Assembly (NCBI GenBank): GCA_964439745.1
Contig: CAYTQK010000113.1
Span: forward strand, 1 to 9,730
DNA: 9,730 nucleotides
Direction of reading: 5' to 3'
Source: CAYTQK01 sp964439745
GTDB lineage: Bacteria; Desulfobacterota; Desulfobacteria; Desulfobacterales; Desulfosudaceae
A model generated the notes under the pieces. That model made no database searches. It saw only the letters and a program-made list of their open reading frames with translations, and was not told where the DNA came from. A program made the translations under genes and the position numbers. Of this stretch, positions 1 through 5,280 are shown piece after piece (position 1 is the stretch's first letter; the number at the start of each line of letters is the position of its first letter).

Positions 1-148
1 CCGCCTGGCCAAAAAGGCCGGTGATAACAACAGGAATCTTGCTGTCAAGCCCGGCGACACCATTCCCTTTATGATCGTCGTCCCCAAGCTCCCGGAAAAT
101 CTGGTGGAGTATGAAGTCCTGGTGGCAGAATCCGCGCCCGTCGAGTAA
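1..148 (+). CDS. C-terminal end of a DUF3426-type protein (5' partial)
   Basis: This is the last 48 codons of a gene entering from the left, read in the frame that starts at base 2 and stops with TAA at 146-148. The tail contains NLAVKPGDTIPFMIVV and PENLVEYEVLVAES. It resembles the end of DUF3426 domains, which close with a 'PG..vPFMvvF..pP..l.eY.V.V..S' pattern and often belong to inner-membrane proteins with an N-terminal MJ0042-type zinc finger. Only the tail is visible, so neither the zinc finger nor a membrane segment can be confirmed. The family assignment rests on pattern memory over fewer than 50 residues. A terminator follows at once, so this is the last gene of its transcript. Function is unknown. 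Confidence 0.6.
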   Translation, partial: RLAKKAGDNNRNLAVKPGDTIPFMIVVPKLPENLVEYEVLVAESAPVE

Positions 149-154
149 ACCGCC

Positions 155-176
155 TGTTGGCCGCCAACATTTTTTT
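155..176 (+). terminator. Rho-independent terminator after the DUF3426-type gene
   Basis: TGTTGG (155-160) pairs perfectly with CCAACA (164-169) around a 3-nt CCG loop, and seven T residues (170-176) follow immediately. It starts 6 nt after the stop codon at 146-148. The stem is short, but the geometry is standard for an intrinsic terminator. It separates the left-hand operon from the tRNA-Met unit. Confidence 0.7.
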
Positions 177-199
177 GGCGTCTAATATATAAAATCTGC

Positions 200-228
200 T
201 TGACTCAAAGGCCCCGGCCTGTTATTAC
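200..228 (+). promoter_or_regulatory. Putative sigma-70 promoter of tRNA-Met
   Basis: TTGACT (200-205, 5 of 6 to consensus) is followed after 17 bp by TATTAC (223-228, 4 of 6). The predicted transcription start is near 235, about 40 nt before the mature tRNA end. The spacer contains the palindrome GGCCCCGGCC-like run at 210-219. The site lies between a terminator and a tRNA, where a promoter is expected, but the -10 box is weak. Confidence 0.5.
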
Positions 229-274
229 ACCTTATTTTCAATCGGTGGCAGGTCACTGAGAAAAATATATCTCT

Positions 275-351
275 GGCGATGTAGCTCAGTTGGTTAGAGC
301 ATACGGCTCATATCCGTAGCGTCCGGGGTTCAAATCCCTGCATCGCCACCA
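275..351 (+). tRNA. tRNA-Met (anticodon CAT), CCA encoded
   Basis: A full cloverleaf can be folded by hand. The acceptor arm GGCGATG (275-281) pairs with CATCGCC (341-347), followed by ACCA (348-351). The D arm is GCTC/GAGC, the anticodon stem TACGG/CCGTA, and the loop CTCATAT gives anticodon CAT at 309-311. The T arm carries TTCAAAT. The perfect G1-C72 acceptor pair and the absence of three G-C pairs at the base of the anticodon stem argue against an initiator tRNA. CAT could also belong to an Ile2 tRNA whose C34 is converted to lysidine. The anticodon stem and loop look more like elongator Met, but this cannot be settled by eye. Confidence 0.95.
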
Positions 352-364
352 CTCTTTTTTGAAA

Positions 365-404
365 AGGCTCTTTTGGGCGAGGTATCAAAAGAGCCTCTTT
401 TTTT
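365..404 (+). terminator. Strong rho-independent terminator of tRNA-Met
   Basis: AGGCTCTTTTG (365-375) pairs over 11 bp without mismatch to CAAAAGAGCCT (386-396). The loop is 10 nt (376-385) and the tail is C followed by seven T (398-404). It begins 14 nt after the tRNA CCA end. The open frame of the next gene runs back through this hairpin to a TTG at 373, which argues against that distant start. Confidence 0.9.
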
Positions 405-432
405 GAACGGACAGATCGACGGTATCGCGGAC

Positions 433-813
433 ATGTTTCCCGGATTTGAAAGAATTGTCGAATCGCGTATCGCGCAGGCCCGCGAAGAAGGACAGTTCGA
501 CAACCTTCCCGGCACCGGCAAGCCGCTGGAGCTGCAGAATGACAGCCATATACCGGAAGATCTCCGCCTCTCCTACAAAATTCTGAAGAATGCCGACTGT
601 CTGCCCCCGGAACTGGAACTGCGCAAAGAGATCCGCCAGACCGAGGACCTGCTGGCCGGGGTCAAAGACGTGGAAGAGCAGTACCGGATTACCAAAAAAC
701 TTAATTTCCTGATCACCAAACTGAACATGACCCGCAATACCCGGGTGGAGATGGAAATCCCCCAGCGATATTACGGCAAGCTCAATGACCGGATCGCCGG
801 GCGCGATAAATAA
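433..813 (+). CDS. DUF1992 (DnaJ-homologue subfamily C member 28-like) protein
   Basis: This is a 126-residue protein of the DUF1992 family, related to the conserved domain of DNAJC28 and to E. coli YhdN. The signature is clear: an N-terminal 'IVESRIAQAREEGQFDNLPG' (about residues 7-26), then TGKPLEL, then 'SYKILKNADCLPPELELRKE' (about 46-65), followed by a charged helical tail. No signal peptide or membrane segment is seen, so it should be cytoplasmic. Its biochemical role is not established. ATG 433 is chosen because it sits just before the conserved domain. The frame is open back to TTG 373, but that codon lies inside the preceding terminator hairpin. The ribosome binding site before 433 is weak, and no promoter was found between the terminator and the start, so expression may rely on read-through. 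The start is less certain than the family. Confidence 0.85.
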   Translation: MFPGFERIVESRIAQAREEGQFDNLPGTGKPLELQNDSHIPEDLRLSYKILKNADCLPPELELRKEIRQTEDLLAGVKDVEEQYRITKKLNFLITKLNMTRNTRVEMEIPQRYYGKLNDRIAGRDK

Positions 814-884
814 ACCGTTTCGTATCAGTTGTACCGGCTCCTTGCACCTGAGCTGATTGCGGCCATCTACGAAAAGAGGGGTGG

Positions 885-1826
885 ATGTCTAAACTTACCG
901 TAGCCCTGATCGCCGGCGGCACCTCGCCGGAACGGGAAATATCACTGGCCGGCGGGGAGCAGGTTTTTCAGGCGCTGGACAAAAATCGGTATGATATCAA
1001 CCGCTATGATCCGGCCGCTGACTTAAACCGCCTGATCGCCGACGCCCCCGCGCTGGATACGGCCCTGGTCATTCTGCACGGGGTCGGCGGTGAAGACGGC
1101 AGTGTCCAGGGAACACTCGATTTACTGGGCATCCCTTACCAATGTTCCGGCGTACTGGGCAGCGCCCTGGCCGCCAACAAACTGGCGGCCAAGCAGATAT
1201 ACGCCCAGGCGGGGCTGCCCACGGCGCCGTATGCCGTCATCACCAGGAATCATCCGGCCGGCCCCGAAGACCTGACTACCAATATCGAGCGGCTGGGCCT
1301 GCCCCTGGTTGTCAAACCGGTCAGCGGCGGTTCCAGCCTGGGCATGTCCATTGTTCATGCCCCGGATCAGCTGGCCGCGGCGGTGGACAAGGCCCTGGGA
1401 ACGGATGACTGCCTTCTTCTGGAAGCGTTTGTTGCCGGCCGGGAACTGACCGGCGGCGTCATCGGCAACCACACCCTGCAGGCCCTGCCGGTGGTGGAAA
1501 TTATCCCCGGCGAGACTTACGACTATTTCGATTACGAAGCCAAGTACACCCCCGGGGCCACCCGGGAAATCTGTCCGGCTGAAATCGATGCGGACCTGAC
1601 CGCCCGGGTCCAGGCCTATGCCTGCCGCGCTCACCAGGCCCTGTTCTGCAAGGGATGCAGCCGGACCGACATGATCGCCGCCGCGGACGGTCTTTATCTG
1701 CTGGAAACCAATACTATTCCCGGCATGGTGCCGACCAGCCTGCTTCCGCTGGCCGCCAGGGCCGCCGGCATCTCCTTTTCCGCGCTGCTCGACCGGTTGA
1801 TTCAACTGAGCCTGGAGGGATATTGA
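885..1826 (+). CDS. ddl: D-alanine--D-alanine ligase
   Basis: This 313-residue ATP-grasp enzyme joins two D-alanines using ATP in the cytoplasm, supplying the terminal dipeptide of the peptidoglycan stem. Motifs appear in family order: SPEREISL (14-21, with the substrate-binding Glu), HGVGGEDGSVQGTLDLLGIP (65-84), the ATP-binding VVKPVSGGSSLGM (142-154), GRELTGGVIG (185-194), FDYEAKY (215-221), and the metal-site region R260-x-D262 to LLETNTIPGM (272-281) followed by TSLLP. The length is normal. Small departures from consensus are YQCSG (usually YxGSG) and ALAANK (usually a DK pair). The start has a good site (AGAGGGG, about 5 nt upstream). It sits 71 bases after the DUF1992 gene and 60 bases before purDE, and is probably co-transcribed with both. 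The Tyr and Lys layout points to D-Ala-D-Ala rather than D-Ala-D-Lac, but specificity is inferred. Confidence 0.96.
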   Translation: MSKLTVALIAGGTSPEREISLAGGEQVFQALDKNRYDINRYDPAADLNRLIADAPALDTALVILHGVGGEDGSVQGTLDLLGIPYQCSGVLGSALAANKLAAKQIYAQAGLPTAPYAVITRNHPAGPEDLTTNIERLGLPLVVKPVSGGSSLGMSIVHAPDQLAAAVDKALGTDDCLLLEAFVAGRELTGGVIGNHTLQALPVVEIIPGETYDYFDYEAKYTPGATREICPAEIDADLTARVQAYACRAHQALFCKGCSRTDMIAAADGLYLLETNTIPGMVPTSLLPLAARAAGISFSALLDRLIQLSLEGY

Positions 1827-1886
1827 TTTTTTTCATAACTGCAAGACAACATCCCGATTTTACCAATTAACAGGTAAGGAGAAGAT

Positions 1887-3662
1887 ATGAAAGTTCTGGT
1901 AATCGGAAGCGGCGGCCGCGAACACGCCCTGGTCTGGAAGATCGCCCAGAGCCCCAGGGAGAATACGAGCTATTGTGCGCCCGGCAACGCCGGTATCGCC
2001 GCGCTGGCCAAGTGCGTTCCCATCAAGGCGACAGACGTGGACGGCCTGCTCGAATTCGCCCTGGATGAAGCCGTTGACCTGACGGTGGTCGGACCGGAAG
2101 CACCGCTGGCCATGGGGATCGTGGACAGGTTTGCCGCCGAAGGGCTCAAGATTTTCGGCGCTTCGGAACAGTCAGCCCGGCTGGAAACCAGCAAAGCCTT
2201 TGCCAAGAATATCATGATCAAGTACGGCATCCCCACGGCCCGGGGAAGGGCCTTTGACGTCTTTGAAGAGGCGACGGCGTATATCCGGGAATCCGGCGGT
2301 GATCTGGTGGTCAAGGCCGACGGTCTGGCCGCCGGTAAAGGGGTTTTTGTATGCACAACGGAAAAACAGGCCCTGGATGCCGTAAAACAGATCATGAAAG
2401 ACCGGGTTTTCGGCGAAGCCGGCAGCCGGGTGGTGATCGAAGAGCGGTTGCAAGGCGAAGAGGTTTCTTTTCTGGCGTTTACCGACGGGGAAACCATACT
2501 GCCCCTGCCCTCTTCCCAGGACCACAAGGCGGCCTATGACGGTGACCAGGGACCGAATACCGGCGGCATGGGCGCCTACTCGCCGGCGCCGATCATAGAT
2601 GAGTATCTCCATCAGAAAATCATGGATACCATCATGACGGCCACGGTCCGCGCCCTGGCCGCTGAAGGAATTCGCTACCGGGGAGTGCTCTACGCCGGCC
2701 TGATGGTGGATAAAGACCGTATCCAGGTACTGGAGTTCAACGTTCGCTTCGGTGATCCCGAGACCCAGCCGCTGATGATGCGCCTGAAAAGCGACATCGT
2801 ACCTGTCATGGAAGCGGTCTGTGACGGAACACTGCCTGAAATGTCGCTGGACATCGACTACCGGCCGGCGGTCTGCGTGGTCATGGCCGCCGGCGGTTAT
2901 CCCGGTTCCTACAAAAAGGGAATGGTCATCCGCGGCCTGAAGAACGTCAACCGTATGAAGGATCTGGTCACCTTCCATGCCGGCACCCGGGCCAAAGCCA
3001 AGCAGGTATTAACCGACGGCGGCCGTGTTCTGGGGGTCACCGCCCTGGGCAACACCATTGAAAAAGCCATCAACCGGGCCTATGCCGCGGCGGCCAAAAT
3101 CTCCTGGGACGGGGTTTACTACCGCAAGGACATCGGCAACAAAGCCCTGAACAAGGAGGCCGCCCTGCCCCTGGTCGGGATTATCATGGGCAGTGATTCC
3201 GACCTGAGCGTCATGCAGGAAGCGGCCGGCATCCTGAAAAAGTTCGGGGTTCCCTATGAAATGACCATCGCCTCGGCCCACCGCACGCCGGAACGGGCGG
3301 CCGCTTTTGCCGCCGGGGCCCGTGAGCGCGGTATCCGGGTCATTATTGCCGGCGCCGGCATGGCCGCCCATCTGGCCGGCGCCATGGCGGCCCAGACCAC
3401 CCTGCCGGTCATCGGGGTTCCCCTGGACGCCTCCCCTCTGAATGGTCTGGACGCGCTCCTGTCCACCGTGCAGATGCCGCCGGGGGTCCCGGTGGCGACC
3501 ATGGCGGTGGGCAAGCCGGGGGCCAGGAATGCCGGCCTGCTGGCAGTACAGATCCTGGCGGTGGCGGACAGCAACCTGGCGCTCCGGCTGGAAAACCATA
3601 AACAGGACATGGCGGCCGAAGTACAAAAAAAAGCGGATCAACTCAATGGGATGCGACAATAA
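1887..3662 (+). CDS. purD-purE: Fused phosphoribosylamine--glycine ligase / N5-CAIR mutase (PurD-PurE)
   Basis: One uninterrupted 591-residue frame carries two purine-synthesis enzymes. Residues 1 to about 421 are a complete GAR synthetase (PurD): GSGGREHAL (7-15), VVGPEAPL (67-74), SARLETSKAFAK (96-107), ATP-grasp KADGLAAGKG (143-152), SSQDHK (209-214), GDQGPNTGGMGAYSPAP (219-235), EFNVRFGDPETQPLMMRL (283-300), then the C-domain AAGGYPG (334-340). Residues about 427-575 are a complete class I PurE: GSDSDL (435-440), SAHRTPER with H465 (463-470), AGMAAHLAG with H495 (490-498), and TVQMPPGVPVATMAVG (527-542). The linker is only about five residues. PurD makes glycinamide ribonucleotide (step 2), and class I PurE converts N5-CAIR to CAIR (step 6, usually with PurK). 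Usually these are separate genes. An AAGGAGG at 3153-3159 followed by in-frame CTG 3165 marks the join. TAAGGAG at 1875-1881 supports the ATG start. Confidence 0.95.
   Translation: MKVLVIGSGGREHALVWKIAQSPRENTSYCAPGNAGIAALAKCVPIKATDVDGLLEFALDEAVDLTVVGPEAPLAMGIVDRFAAEGLKIFGASEQSARLETSKAFAKNIMIKYGIPTARGRAFDVFEEATAYIRESGGDLVVKADGLAAGKGVFVCTTEKQALDAVKQIMKDRVFGEAGSRVVIEERLQGEEVSFLAFTDGETILPLPSSQDHKAAYDGDQGPNTGGMGAYSPAPIIDEYLHQKIMDTIMTATVRALAAEGIRYRGVLYAGLMVDKDRIQVLEFNVRFGDPETQPLMMRLKSDIVPVMEAVCDGTLPEMSLDIDYRPAVCVVMAAGGYPGSYKKGMVIRGLKNVNRMKDLVTFHAGTRAKAKQVLTDGGRVLGVTALGNTIEKAINRAYAAAAKISWDGVYYRKDIGNKALNKEAALPLVGIIMGSDSDLSVMQEAAGILKKFGVPYEMTIASAHRTPERAAAFAAGARERGIRVIIAGAGMAAHLAGAMAAQTTLPVIGVPLDASPLNGLDALLSTVQMPPGVPVATMAVGKPGARNAGLLAVQILAVADSNLALRLENHKQDMAAEVQKKADQLNGMRQ
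3153..3167 (+). promoter_or_regulatory. Shine-Dalgarno plus CTG at the PurD/PurE boundary (possible internal start)
   Basis: A perfect AAGGAGG (3153-3159) lies inside the fused gene, 5 nt before CTG (3165-3167). This CTG is in frame, is codon 427, and falls exactly where a free-standing PurE would begin (L-P-L-V-G-I-I-M-G-S-D-S-D). It is either a relic of a former separate purE start (ATG to CTG) or a working non-AUG start that yields free PurE as well as the fusion. It is not needed to explain the open frame. Confidence 0.45.
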
Positions 3663-4323
3663 TGTCCGGCCGGTAGATGCCGCGCACCCTTCTGCTGCCG
3701 TGATTGCCGAGGCGGCCCGGATCATCGCCGGCGGCGGAGTTGTCGCCTTCCCCACGGCCGCCCTTTACGGGCTGGCCGCCGATGCCTTTACTGTTCCGGC
3801 AGTGGAAAAAATCCGGTCACTCAAGAAACGGCCATCTCACAAGCCGATTCTGCTGCTGGTCCGTGGACAGGCGGAGGCCGCCGCCCTGGTCGCGACGATC
3901 CCGGCAGCGGCCCGGCGAATCATGGACCACTGCTGGCCGGGCCTGGTTACCCTGGTCATGAAAGCCCGTTCCGACCTGCCCGCTCATCTGGTCGCGGCCG
4001 ACGGAAGCATCGGCCTGCGCGTACCGGCTCACCCCGTGGCCCGAGCCCTGGTAGCCGCCTGCGCCAGCCCCCTCACCGGGACCAGCGCCAATCTGTCCGG
4101 TCAGCCGGGAATATACCGGGCGGACCAGATCAACCGCCGGCTGACCGGGCCGCCGGACCTGATTCTCGACGCCGGACGGCTGCCGGGAGGCGCCGGCTCG
4201 ACCGTTATTGATGTCCGTCCCTGGCCGCCGTGCATTCTACGGGCAGGATCTTTCCCTCCCGAGGAGCTGTCCCGTCTTCTGGACGAATCGCCCGTTCCCG
4301 GCCGCCCGGACAAAGAGTGTTGA
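3646..4323 (+). CDS. Threonylcarbamoyladenylate synthase, Sua5/YrdC/TsaC family
   Basis: This 225-residue single-domain YrdC-type protein is predicted to make threonylcarbamoyl-AMP from threonine, bicarbonate and ATP, the first step of the t6A37 modification of ANN-decoding tRNAs. Visible motifs are AFPTAALYGLAADAF (34-48), the K-x-R signature within KKRPSHKPI (60-68), CWPGLVTLV (96-104), IGLRVPAHP (122-130) and PLTGTSANLSG (142-152). The conserved PT-(E/D)-T-x-YGL site reads PTAALYGL, so the usual acidic and hydroxyl residues are absent. The C-terminal Sua5 domain is also absent, so it is the short TsaC/YciO-like form. ATG 3646 overlaps the last 17 bases of purDE, which suggests translational coupling. 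The frame is open far upstream, but that stretch is antisense-like shadow inside the PurE codons. YciO-type paralogues are the main alternative identity. A tRNA-Leu promoter overlaps its stop codon. Confidence 0.88.
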   Translation: MGCDNNVRPVDAAHPSAAVIAEAARIIAGGGVVAFPTAALYGLAADAFTVPAVEKIRSLKKRPSHKPILLLVRGQAEAAALVATIPAAARRIMDHCWPGLVTLVMKARSDLPAHLVAADGSIGLRVPAHPVARALVAACASPLTGTSANLSGQPGIYRADQINRRLTGPPDLILDAGRLPGGAGSTVIDVRPWPPCILRAGSFPPEELSRLLDESPVPGRPDKEC

Positions 4324-4348
4324 CAGGACCGCTGGGATTTTTTATAAA
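4320..4348 (+). promoter_or_regulatory. Near-consensus sigma-70 promoter of tRNA-Leu, overlapping the Sua5 stop
   Basis: TTGACA (4320-4325, 6 of 6) and TATAAA (4343-4348, 5 of 6) are separated by exactly 17 bp. The TGA stop of the upstream gene (4321-4323) is part of the -35 box. The predicted start of transcription (about 4354-4356) is only some 5 nt before the mature 5' end of the tRNA, leaving almost no leader for RNase P to remove. Confidence 0.85.
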
Positions 4349-4359
4349 TACCACCTGAC

Positions 4360-4447
4360 GCCGGAGTGGTGAAACTGGTAGACGCAGAGGACTCAAAATC
4401 CTCCGGGCTTTATGCCTGTGTGGGTTCGACTCCCACCTCCGGCACCA
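4360..4447 (+). tRNA. tRNA-Leu (anticodon CAA), CCA encoded
   Basis: This is a class II tRNA with a long variable arm. The acceptor arm GCCGGAG (4360-4366) pairs with CTCCGGC (4437-4443), then ACCA (4444-4447). The anticodon stem GAGGA (4387-4391) pairs with TCCTC (4399-4403), and the loop CTCAAAA gives anticodon CAA (4394-4396), which reads TTG codons. The extended variable arm covers roughly 4404-4419, and the T loop TTCGACT is present. The long variable arm and the anticodon together fix the identity as Leu. Confidence 0.97.
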
Positions 4448-4459
4448 GCACAATCCCGG

Positions 4460-4496
4460 GGGGCCAGCCGACCGGTCTTACGGCAGCCCCTCTTTT
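4460..4496 (+). terminator. Probable terminator of tRNA-Leu
   Basis: GGGG (4460-4463), C4465 and GCCG (4467-4470) pair with CGGC (4481-4484), G4486 and CCCC (4487-4490), with one bulged C and one A-A mismatch. The loop is 10 nt, and TCTTTT follows (4491-4496). It lies 12 nt after the tRNA. The imperfect stem and interrupted U tract make it weaker than the other terminators here. Confidence 0.5.
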
Positions 4497-4529
4497 CCGA
4501 TAACTTTTTCCTTGGCTGCGAATGTTGCG

Positions 4530-4552
4530 CGGCAGCCTTTGCCGGTTTTTTT
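4530..4552 (+). terminator. Weak second terminator-like hairpin
   Basis: CGGCA (4530-4534) pairs with TGCCG (4540-4544) around a GCCTT loop, followed by G and seven T (4546-4552). A competing 6-bp stem, GGCTGC (4514-4519) with GCAGCC (4532-4537), uses part of the same sequence. It would back up the tRNA-Leu terminator just before the next promoter. The short stem limits confidence. Confidence 0.45.
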
Positions 4553-4556
4553 GGGA

Positions 4557-4585
4557 TTGACATGGCGGAATAAAACAATTATAAA
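4557..4585 (+). promoter_or_regulatory. Near-consensus sigma-70 promoter ahead of the candidate RNA
   Basis: TTGACA (4557-4562, 6 of 6) and TATAAA (4580-4585, 5 of 6) are separated by 17 bp, with an A/T-rich stretch running through and past the -10 box. This is the same architecture as the tRNA-Leu promoter 240 bases earlier. Predicted transcription start is about 4591-4593. Such a strong box pair, with no gene start for another 200 bases, suggests a stable RNA or a regulated leader. Confidence 0.8.
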
Positions 4586-4615
4586 AAATAAAGACACGCC
4601 AGCCTGCCGGCGGTC

Positions 4616-4738
4616 ATGACCGCGGAGCGGAACAGGCGCAACCCGTTAAAGAAAATACTTCTTTCAACAGTTGCAAGATCCAGACTGAACCGGCTTAACC
4701 AGCACCAATCTGTCATCAAAGTCCATATTCTGAACTAA
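4616..4738 (+). CDS. Possible 40-codon basic small ORF in the leader
   Basis: ATG 4616 to TAA 4736-4738 encodes a 40-residue peptide beginning MTAERNRRNPLKKILLSTVA. It has six Arg, three Lys and two His, so it is strongly basic. The start codon lies in the loop of the palindromic hairpin at 4610-4623, and the stop codon lies in the loop of the terminator hairpin at 4718-4750. There is no good ribosome binding site, only a GGCGG-like stretch. An open frame this short can occur by chance. It is listed because the placement would suit translation-coupled attenuation. Not recognised as any known leader peptide. Confidence 0.2.
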   Translation: MTAERNRRNPLKKILLSTVARSRLNRLNQHQSVIKVHILN

Positions 4739-4752
4739 AATATGGACTTTTT
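4718..4752 (+). terminator. Terminator/attenuator hairpin ahead of the DUF3015 gene
   Basis: AAAGTCCATATT (4718-4729) pairs perfectly over 12 bp with AATATGGACTTT (4739-4750). The loop is 9 nt, and the run of five T (4748-4752) is shared between the stem end and the tail. It lies 35 bases before the DUF3015 start. The A/T-rich stem and short tail suggest partial rather than complete termination. Confidence 0.65.
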
Positions 4753-4787
4753 CGTTCAACCCGAAACATAGCGAAGGAGGAGATCGT

Positions 4788-5261
4788 ATGAAAAAATTTA
4801 CCGTTACAGTCCTGACCTGTCTGTTAATTGTCAGCATGATTGGTGTGGCTTCCGCCAACACCGTTCGTGAGGATTGCGGATGCGGTCTGGGGGGGATGGC
4901 CATCGGCGAGAAGGAAGGCGTGGTCTGGAAACTGGTCGGCACCGTCCTCAACGGGCTCTGCGGCAACCAGACCTTTGCCATGTCCAGCGGCACCCTGGAC
5001 TGCGGCCAGGACCCGGTAGTAGCCAAGTACGAAAAAATGAACGTGTTTGTGGCCGACAACATGGATATCCTGGCCAATGATATTGCCCGGGGCCAGGGTG
5101 AATCCCTGGAGGCGCTGGCTGAAATTGCCGCGATATCCACGGAGAAAAAGCCCCAGCTGTTTGCCGCGCTGCAGCAGGACTTTGAGCAGATTTACCCCTC
5201 GACCCAGGTGAACCACGAGCAGGTCGTCAATGAAATCTCCCGGATTATGCAGACCATCTAG
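4788..5261 (+). CDS. Exported DUF3015-family protein
   Basis: This is a 157-residue secreted or periplasmic protein. A Sec signal peptide is evident: Lys-rich start MKKF, hydrophobic core TVLTCLLIVSMIGV, and a probable cut after ASA (residue 23). The mature part begins with a glycine- and cysteine-rich segment, CGCGLGGMAIGE (30-41), then LCGNQTFAMSSGTLDCG (57-73). This matches the CGLG..., GNQTF.(T/S)SGT..C pattern of DUF3015 proteins. The four mature cysteines (30, 32, 58, 72) could form two disulfides. The C-terminal half is helical and acidic. AAGGAGG at 4774-4780 gives a strong start. It is followed 19 bases later by a DUF4105 gene, a pairing I recall from other proteobacteria. The role is unknown. 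Transcription probably comes through the attenuator-like leader upstream. Confidence 0.88.
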   Translation: MKKFTVTVLTCLLIVSMIGVASANTVREDCGCGLGGMAIGEKEGVVWKLVGTVLNGLCGNQTFAMSSGTLDCGQDPVVAKYEKMNVFVADNMDILANDIARGQGESLEALAEIAAISTEKKPQLFAALQQDFEQIYPSTQVNHEQVVNEISRIMQTI

Positions 5262-5280
5262 TGAAGCTGATTCGGTGCAG

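Larger units (their letters stand above)
4592..4752 (+). ncRNA. Candidate small RNA or attenuator leader (about 160 nt)
   Basis: The segment runs from a near-consensus promoter to a hairpin with a short U tract. Three hairpins are visible. In the first, GCCTG (4602-4606) pairs with CAGGC (4633-4637) and encloses the 14-base palindrome GCGGTCATGACCGC (4610-4623). In the second, GTT and AAAGAA (4645-4653) pair with TTCTTT and AAC (4659-4668) with one bulge. The third is the 12-bp stem at 4718-4750. It does not resemble 6S, SRP, tmRNA or RNase P RNA by eye. Either it is an independent sRNA, or it is the 5' leader of the DUF3015 gene at 4788, which has no other visible promoter and would depend on read-through. 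A 40-codon small ORF (4616-4738) lies inside. Confidence 0.5.

Noticed and set aside
275..351. tRNA-Met(CAT) as the initiator tRNA
   Set aside because: It has a normal G1-C72 pair and a TACGG/CCGTA anticodon stem, lacking the three G-C pairs next to the loop that mark initiators.
373..432. N-terminal extension of the DUF1992 gene from TTG 373
   Set aside because: The TTG lies within the right-to-left span of the tRNA-Met terminator hairpin (365-404), and the extra residues precede the conserved domain without matching it. ATG 433 is preferred.
1122..1805. Long minus-strand open frames opposite ddl, and similar ones opposite purDE, DUF4105 and the hydrolase
   Set aside because: The plus-strand proteins have complete family motifs. 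The antisense translations are low-complexity Gly/Arg/Pro-rich or lack recognisable domains, and none has a convincing start signal.
3442..3645. Long upstream extension of the Sua5 frame
   Set aside because: It lies wholly inside the PurE coding region in another frame and gives a Trp/Arg-rich translation with no YrdC similarity. This is a GC-rich shadow frame.
5230..5280. Start of DUF4105 at ATG 5230, overlapping the DUF3015 gene
   Set aside because: It would place 17 extra polar residues before the signal peptide. ATG 5281 gives a standard n-region. The upstream ATG remains possible through translational coupling.
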